From positions 41,958 to 105,957 of the forward strand of contig JADIIX010000077.1 in assembly GCA_027604505.1 (NCBI GenBank): a stretch of DNA of 64,000 nucleotides. Reading direction: 5' to 3'. Each line of letters starts with the position of its first letter. The first letter of the stretch is position 1. Of this stretch, positions 58,644 through 64,000 are shown in pieces. The DNA comes from Gonapodya sp. JEL0774. Taxonomy: Eukaryota; Monoblepharomycota; Monoblepharidomycetes; Monoblepharidales; Gonapodyaceae. The notes under the pieces are model-generated. The model was not told where the DNA came from. It ran no database searches and was given only the letters and a program-made list of their open reading frames with translations. The translations under genes were made by a program, and so were the position numbers.

Positions 58644-60675
58644 TTCCCCGCCCTCGCTCTGCGGAGTGGGGGTGCCCGCGCCGTGCGTCCTCGGTGGGCG
58701 GTGTAGGGGGGTGTTGTGAATTTTCAAGGGGGCGGTGGTGGGGAACGGGTGTGGCGTGAGAGTACCAAACGGGACCGCTGTAAGCCACCGTGGCCCCGTC
58801 GCTCGTCCAGTGCCACCTCGGTCCGGTCCTGCCGGTGCTCGGCGGTCCCCCGCGTCCCCACGCATCTGTACCGCCCGAGCGGCCGCCGCGGGTGTGCGCG
58901 AGTGTGTGTGCGCGAGTGCGCGTGTGCGTGCCTGTACCCGCGTTCGGTGGACCTTTTGCACCGGGAGTGTACCGCCTTGATGCGATGGCGCATGGCGGTG
59001 GGGAGTGGGGGTGCTGGTGAGGGTACGGTGGTGCCCCGGATGGTGGAGGGGAGGACCGTCTGCGGGGTGAGGTGGGCGAGGGTGCATGGTGCGAGGTCTG
59101 GTGCGGCGGGGTACGGGTTTTGCGGACAGTGCCGGTGTGGACGGTATGTGTTGAGTGTTTACTTTCCTCTCTATGAACTTTTATTAGATCTTTCCTTACT
59201 ACCCAAACTATGTAATTGCTTTCATCGTATGTATACGTAACGTCGTTCAGTCTAAACGCCAAAACAAAATACAAAATGGCGGGACAACCACACGATGATA
59301 ACGGTCCACCTCGTCCACTGTCGCGTCATGTGACCGATCTGCACCACCCCCGGCGCGCCGGCGCGTGAACCCCGCATACCCCTTTTGCAGGGCAGGTGGA
59401 ACGTGCGTCACGATAGTGGTGGGGGGGAGGTGGCGCGCGTCGTGACGTGGCAAAGGCCGGCCGGCTGCGTGCGACGTGTCATGGGTTTGGTGCAGCGTGC
59501 GGCACCGGCGTTCGGGCGCGGCGCGCGTTCGGCGTTGAGGTGGCCGACGGCCGTGGGATGGGGTGTACGTGTGCCAGCGCGCGGTGGCGGGGCCGATGGC
59601 GCGGTCGGTCGGGGTTCGCCACAGTGGTGTGGCTGGCACGGACCACGGACACCGGAGCATAAGTGTGGGGCACCCAGACGCCCCAGACACCCGACGGCGG
59701 ACGGCGGGGGAGGTGGGCGGTGCGGAACTGGGGATGGGATGGGGGGCGGGCGACCGGTGCGGGTCCAGTCTCCACGCAAAACAAGGTAAAATCCAAGCAT
59801 CCGGGCTCCGGGCTCCGACCACCGACAACGGACACGGAGGAAGAGGCGAGATGCGAGATTCGAATCGATGGTGTCTCGGAAGGAACACGGAACACGGGCA
59901 CATGGAACATTGCAAAACACGGAAACGTGACACGAGCCCATAGGGTTCAAGGAAAGGACAGACCCAAACCCTGACGTAGACGTGGTCCCAGGGGGGGGTG
60001 AGTCCCCCCCATGTCGTGTCCGTCCCCGTCCCCACCGTCCCTCGGCCGGGGTCCACCAGCCATCAGGCACCAGGCACCAGCCCACCAGAAACCTTAGCCG
60101 ACGTCCAACCCGCCGTCCCCCCAGACCGCGCAGAGCCTGTGTGGGTTGGTGTGAGTTGAGTGTGAGTTGAGTGCGCGCGGGGGACGGGGAGAGGGGTGAG
60201 GGGTGAGGGGAGGCGTGTGGGTGACTGGGCGCGGGGGGCGGGGGGGGGCTGGCACCCCGTCCCCGTGAAGATCGTCGGAACGGGGAACGGTCTGACGGCC
60301 ACAGAGGTCGTGGGGGTGGAGGTGGGCAGAGGGCGGGGACTCGGGACTCGGGACTCGGGGGTGGGAGTGGGTGGGAGTGGGGTGGGTATCCAGGGCGGGG
60401 GGGGAGGAAGAGAGCGCGTGTGACCGGCCGGAGGGAGGCATCATGGCGGGAGGGAAGGAACCCATGGTGGAGATGGGGATGTGGCCACAGATTTTGCGCG
60501 AGATGCGAACGTGTGGAGGGGTGGATGTGCCTGTGCCTGTGCCTGTGCCTGCCGCTTCCGTGCGTGTCGTCCTCGTCCCACGGCCATGAAGAGGTGGAGG
60601 TGACTTTGTTCCTTGCGGCGTCCTCTTTCCCAGGTCTTGGACCAGGTTCCCAGGTTCCCGTCGGGGTCGGGGTCA
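58644..60675. other. GC-rich low-complexity region
   Basis: About 2 kb in which all six frames stay open for long distances because of base composition. The longest frame (59408-60679, minus) is mostly Pro, His, Arg and Ser with no motif. I see no gene. Short repeats include six-base TGCCTG units at 60527-60552 and repeats of GGGACTC near 60340-60360. Confidence 0.5.
60527..60552 (+). repeat. TGCCTG hexanucleotide repeat
   Basis: About four tandem six-base units within the GC-rich region. Confidence 0.85.
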
Positions 60676-61517
60676 TCACCGGTCGGTCGTCGTGGTCGTG
60701 TCCGACGACGTCATCCCTCCCACTCCCCCTCCCGCGCTCCGCAAGCGCACCGCCCTGGCCCTGTCCCTGTCCCTGGGCGCGCCGGTCTCACGTTCCCGCC
60801 CGGCCTTTCTGCCGGCCTCCCCATCCCTCTCCCGCCCCCCCACCCCCTTCGTTTCCACATCGTGGACTCTCCTCTTGATCAACTCGATCTCTGCAACGAC
60901 TGTTGCGTGGTTGTGGTCGACGCGGGACTCGAGGGAGGTGAGACGGTGTTCGGCGGATGTCATGCGGGAGGAGAGGTCGGAGACTTGCGTGGGGGGTGGA
61001 GGGTGTGGTGTGGTGTGGTGTGGTGTGGTGTGGTGTGGTGGGGTTGGGTGGGCGGGGGGAGTAGTCGGAGAGTGTGGAAGGGCGGGGGCGGGGTGCACAG
61101 GAGAGGCGAACGAGTTGGGGTCACCAATGAAAACCGAGACCCCGGTCGGCGAGGGAACGAGGAGCAGGCACATCACGGTTGGGTCATGCATGGGGCAACC
61201 AACGCAAACCAAGTGGCCGCGCTTCCCCTTCTGTCACTCCGTCTGGGTCTGGGTCGCGTTTCCGGCTTCCGGCTTCCGGCTTCCTGCGTCCGTCCCCAAT
61301 CCACGGTCCCTCCAGCCATGCACGCCGAAACCCCCAAGGCCCCTCGTCCGCTCGCACGCTCGCAGTGGAACACACCTTCGTTCCTCAATGAGCCATAAGA
61401 CTTGTAGAGGACGTAGGCAGCGCCGATGGCGACCCCGGCAGAACCGGAGAGGGCGAATCTGAAGAGGGAGGAGGGACGGAGGAATGCGAGAGCAGGGTGG
61501 GGAGGGGGAGCGGACAT
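60676..61517 (-). CDS. Hypothetical small membrane / coiled-coil protein
   Basis: Family not recognised. Exon 1 starts at 61517 with MSAPPPHPALAFLRPSSLFR, then a membrane helix FALSGSAGVAIGAAYVLYKS and YGSLRNEG, ending at a GTGTGT-type donor near 61375. A second exon, with acceptor probably near 60990, encodes a clean coiled coil (SDLSSRMTSAEHRLTSLESR followed by HATVVAEIELIKRRVHDVE) and a basic Arg/Gly tail ending at 60676. An N-terminal anchor plus a coiled coil resembles small mitochondrial or ER tethering proteins, but that is only a shape comparison. The intron contains repeats and the acceptor is uncertain. If the exon starts further upstream, the pentanucleotide repeat at 61003-61041 would encode a His/Thr/Pro tract. 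Confidence 0.5.
61003..61041 (+). repeat. TGTGG pentanucleotide repeat
   Basis: About eight tandem five-base units. They lie in or beside the intron acceptor of the minus-strand coiled-coil gene. Confidence 0.9.
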
Positions 61518-61802
61518 TGGGGGGAGTTGGTGGGTGAAGTGGGTGAAGTGGGGGCAGTGGGGCAGTGAAGGGGACAGAGAGGGAGAAAGAGGGAACCAAG
61601 CAAAAGAACAAGGCCACGTCAGTGCAGGGTGCAGGGTGCAGGGGTGGGCAGGGAGTGGGTGTGGCACAGGTGCTGTGGACAGGAGCAGGAGGGACGCAGG
61701 GGATGTGCAGGGGACACATCCGATCGGCGGCGGTCAGAGTGGGACTTCCCCCTCCCATCGTTTGGCGATCAATCAGTCAGCACTCAGCACTCAGTCAGCC
61801 GC

Positions 61803-61833
<31 letters not shown>
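61803..61833 (+). repeat. ATCA microsatellite
   Basis: Nearly eight tandem ATCA units, ending nine bases before the start codon of the PG-repeat gene, so probably within its 5' leader. Confidence 0.9.
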
Positions 61834-61841
61834 CCAGTGGG

Positions 61842-62989
61842 ATGATGATGATGCATCCCTCTGGTCACTCTGGTCCCTCTGGTCCCTTGGCATATCTCAA
61901 CAACAAACCAAACTCAAACTCTCCCTCTCGTTCAACTCCCAAAACTCGCCTTCCCCACCCGCACTCTCCCACATCTAAAAACACCCGCTCATCCATCTCA
62001 ATCCCTCCTCACTTCACTCACTCTTCTCTCTCGTCTTCAATCTCACCGCCTTCAATCCCAACCAGGTACCAGACTTTCCTCTTATCCCGAAACTCTCAAA
62101 AGGCTTTCAACTCAACCGTAGACAGATTCCACATCCCCGAATCTCAGAAGAACGCTCTGGCTGGTCCAGGCTACTACTACAAGGACCACCACCACCCCAC
62201 CAAGTCTCTCTCTAACTCCTCCTCCTCCTCCTCAACCACGACCGCCACCTGCTCTTCCCACGACCCCGCCTTCGCATCCACCTCCCCCAGATTCCCCCAC
62301 CCCGCGCCCCCCTCCCCCACAATCCGCCGCCCCCCCGGCCCTGGCTCCTACGAGGTCGCTCACGATCCCAGGTGGAGCTACTATCTCGACGTGAAGCCTG
62401 GAAGCATGTTTGCTGGGTCGGTCGTCGCGGGTGGTGCTGGTGCGGGTGCGGGTGGAGGTGGTGGGACGGTCAAGATGGGGACAACGTTCACGGGACCGAG
62501 GGCGAGGACAGGCGGTAGTATGGCACGAGCGGTGGATGCTGTGGCCATGCCGGCGCCCACCCCAGGTCCTGGCTCGTACGACGTGGTTCACGAGGTGAGT
62601 GTCCCATGTTTCCGATTCCATCGCCCGCCCCAACCCTAAAACCCCAATCGTCACGGATGTGTCTGCCTTTGCTTCGTCACACTCTGCCCACTCTCTACAT
62701 ACTCTCCGAACCCCACCGTCCGTCACTCCACACCTTTGGTCTCTCCCCCACCACCCACCCGACACACCCCCCCGACCCCGCACCCACCTAGCCCCTCCCC
62801 CCACCAACCCACCTCCTCCGCCGCCACCACGCCGAGATCGCAGAGCGGAGAAGGCTCGCACGCTGGGAGATGGCCCGGGCGGTCGCGGGGGAGGGAATGG
62901 GCGAGGGGGAGGGAGGGTTGGGGATGGGGATGGGGATTGGCGGGCCAGAGAGGGAGAGGGCGAGGAGGGCGAGGAAGGTGGGGTTTTAG
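61842..62989 (+). CDS. Sperm-tail PG-rich repeat (SHIPPO) protein, flagellum-associated
   Basis: Protein with the PGPGSY-type repeats found in outer dense fibre and sperm-tail proteins (STPG/ODF3 family), which bind ciliary and flagellar microtubules. The start at 61842 is the first of four consecutive Met codons. After a Ser/Pro-rich N-terminus, the exon encodes SQKAFNSTVDRFHIPESQKN followed by LAGPGYYYKD. Next come RRPPGPGSYEVAHDPRWSYY, a Gly-rich spacer, MGTTFTGPRARTGG, and TPGPGSYDVVHE, ending at a GTGAGT donor at 62595. A second exon ending at the TAG 62987-62989 reads AEIAERRRLARWEMARAVAG with a Met/Gly-rich tail; its acceptor is not fixed. Three PG repeats are visible. Such proteins occur only where cilia or flagella are made, so the host should produce flagellated spores. 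Confidence 0.82.
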
Positions 62990-63286
62990 GGGTGGGGTGG
63001 GGTGGGGGGGGGGCAGGCGAATGGGAAAGGAAATGGAGCGATAGGGATGGATAGGGAGTGACAGAGGAGAGCGGGAGGGACCAAAGAACAAAAAAAAACA
63101 GCAGGCAAAAACGTTTTCACTTCAGCCACGTTGAAATCGGTATAAATAAATAAGTGTTCAAACTCGGGGGGGCGTGCACGAACCACCCACCTGCCCCCAT
63201 CTTCACCTCCCACCACCATCCCATCCCATCCCACCGCGACCCGCATCCCCACCTTCCCCACCTCCGCCCCCACCGCACGACCCGCC

Positions 63287-63638
63287 ATGGCGGACGCGCT
63301 GACGCCATACATGGACAAGACGGTTCAGATCGTCACCAACGACGGTAAAGTTATTCTCGTGAGTTGGTTGGTGCGCGGGGACGGGACGACAAGCGACCAG
63401 CCCGATGGGGGATGGGAAGGCGGGAAGAGGAGCACCGTTTCCCTTCACAGTCGTCCAGAGAAGCAGGAGCGCGCTCACCCCCCCTTCCCGTTCCTTCCCC
63501 CCCCGGACAGGGCACGCTCAAAGGCGTCGACAACAGTGTCAACGTCGTCCTGCACGCATCGTCCGAGCGGGTGTTCTCACCCGACGAAGGGGTGGAGACC
63601 GTGCAGCTGGGACTCTATATCGTGAGGGGGGACAATGT
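63287..63638 (+). CDS. LSM8: LSm8, U6 snRNA-associated Sm-like protein (3' end unresolved)
   Basis: Small Sm-fold protein specific to the nuclear LSm2-8 ring that binds the U6 snRNA 3' end. Exon 1 (63287-63358) reads MADALTPYMDKTVQIVTNDG and KVIL. Exon 2 (63511-63638) reads GTLKGVDNSVNVVLHASSER, VFSPDEGVETVQLGLYIVRG and DNV. Sm1 and Sm2 motifs are complete, including the terminal IVRGDN. RVFSPDEGVE is diagnostic of LSm8 among LSm proteins. A GTGAGT donor follows exon 2. The usual C-terminal 25-30 residues should be in another exon; an acceptor at 63727 gives a poor match, so that exon may lie beyond the low-complexity end of the window. Confidence 0.92.
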
Positions 63639-64000
63639 GTGAGTTGGGCGGGCCTGGGACGGGGGGGGGATGATGCCGTATGGAGATGATGGGATGGGAG
63701 TGTCGGACCCGACCCCGAGGTGTGCAGTCACTTTGGTGGAATTTCAAAGATTTGTCTCGTGGGGTTCTCGGGTTGGAAAGGCGGACCACAATGACAAACA
63801 AAGGAATGTGGATCCACTTCCACGTTCCACATGCCACACGGACCGGGACATGCGACGACGACCACGACCATACCATGACAGACCGCACACTCGTCCCTCC
63901 TTGCTCACTCTTCACCGCACGTCCCCAAACACACCCCCCACCCACACCCCAGACCACCCCCCCATACCCTCCCACCCCCCCCCCCCCGCCCCCCCGGGGG
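63639..64000. other. LSm8 intron or 3' region and window edge
   Basis: Contains the LSm8 intron and possibly its last exon. The final 60 bases are C-rich runs ending in a G run, similar in kind to the low-complexity block at 57.8 kb. Confidence 0.5.

Noticed and set aside
59408-60679. A 423-codon minus-strand open frame
   Set aside because: It is open only because of extreme GC content; the product is Pro/His/Arg/Ser low complexity with no motif, and overlapping frames on both strands are equally long.
61003-61041. Telomeric repeat
   Set aside because: The unit is TGTGG rather than a TTAGGG-type repeat, it is short, and genes lie on both sides.

Overview
The window is nuclear DNA from a fungus with many short GT..AG introns, most under 150 bp. 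Conserved actin, LSm8, acinus and TBC1D20-type genes show a eukaryote; three genes with the fungal-specific transcription factor (Fungal_trans) domain show a fungus. Two genes point to a flagellated lineage, most likely a chytrid-like zoosporic fungus: a sperm-tail PG-rich repeat protein (61.8-63.0 kb) and a PTPDC1-type phosphatase (4.1-5.0 kb). That placement is inference. A 10-N gap beside a C26-A20 homopolymer at 28.86-28.98 kb marks a scaffold join.

Layout. 0.6-2.1 kb: zinc-type alcohol dehydrogenase-like reductase. 2.4-3.6 kb: unrecognised coiled-coil protein. 4.1-5.0 kb (-): PTPDC1-like phosphatase. 5.1 kb: tRNA-Gly(CCC). 5.8-7.6 kb (-): MAT2B-like NAD(P)-binding protein, divergent from 3-hydroxyanthranilate dioxygenase at 7.8-8.7 kb. 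9.0-10.4 kb: methyltransferase-fold protein with a Tudor/SH3-like N-terminal region. 11.1-14.3 kb (-): acinus-like splicing factor. 14.9-22.2 kb: a same-strand run of five genes, TauD-type dioxygenase, NADPH-FMN reductase, amidase, OsmC-like peroxidase and a TMEM42-like membrane protein. 23.1-25.9 kb: PP2C phosphatase. 26.7-27.8 kb: pirin.

29.3-32.4 kb (-): a long Ser-rich membrane protein. 34.3-36.1 kb: a divergent actin with its TATA box. 36.6-38.6 kb: DUF599-type membrane protein. 38.9-40.9 kb (-), 51.7-53.8 kb and 55.9-58.6 kb: three paralogous Fungal_trans regulators. 43.1-44.3 kb: putative mitochondrial membrane protein. 44.7-46.2 kb: a voltage-gated proton channel (Hv1). 46.6-49.5 kb (-): TBC1D20/Gyp8-like Rab GAP with a C-terminal membrane anchor. 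From about 57.6 kb the DNA becomes GC-rich and low in complexity; inside it lie a small membrane/coiled-coil gene, the flagellar PG-repeat gene and LSm8.

The genes do not form one pathway. The 14.9-22.2 kb run reads as redox and small-molecule catabolism. The proton channel, PTPDC1-like phosphatase and PG-repeat protein fit a motile, ciliated spore stage. The Hv1 channel, the divergent actin and the three regulators without a visible DNA-binding domain are the items most worth following up. Exon boundaries are read by eye; only those given explicitly were checked for frame.
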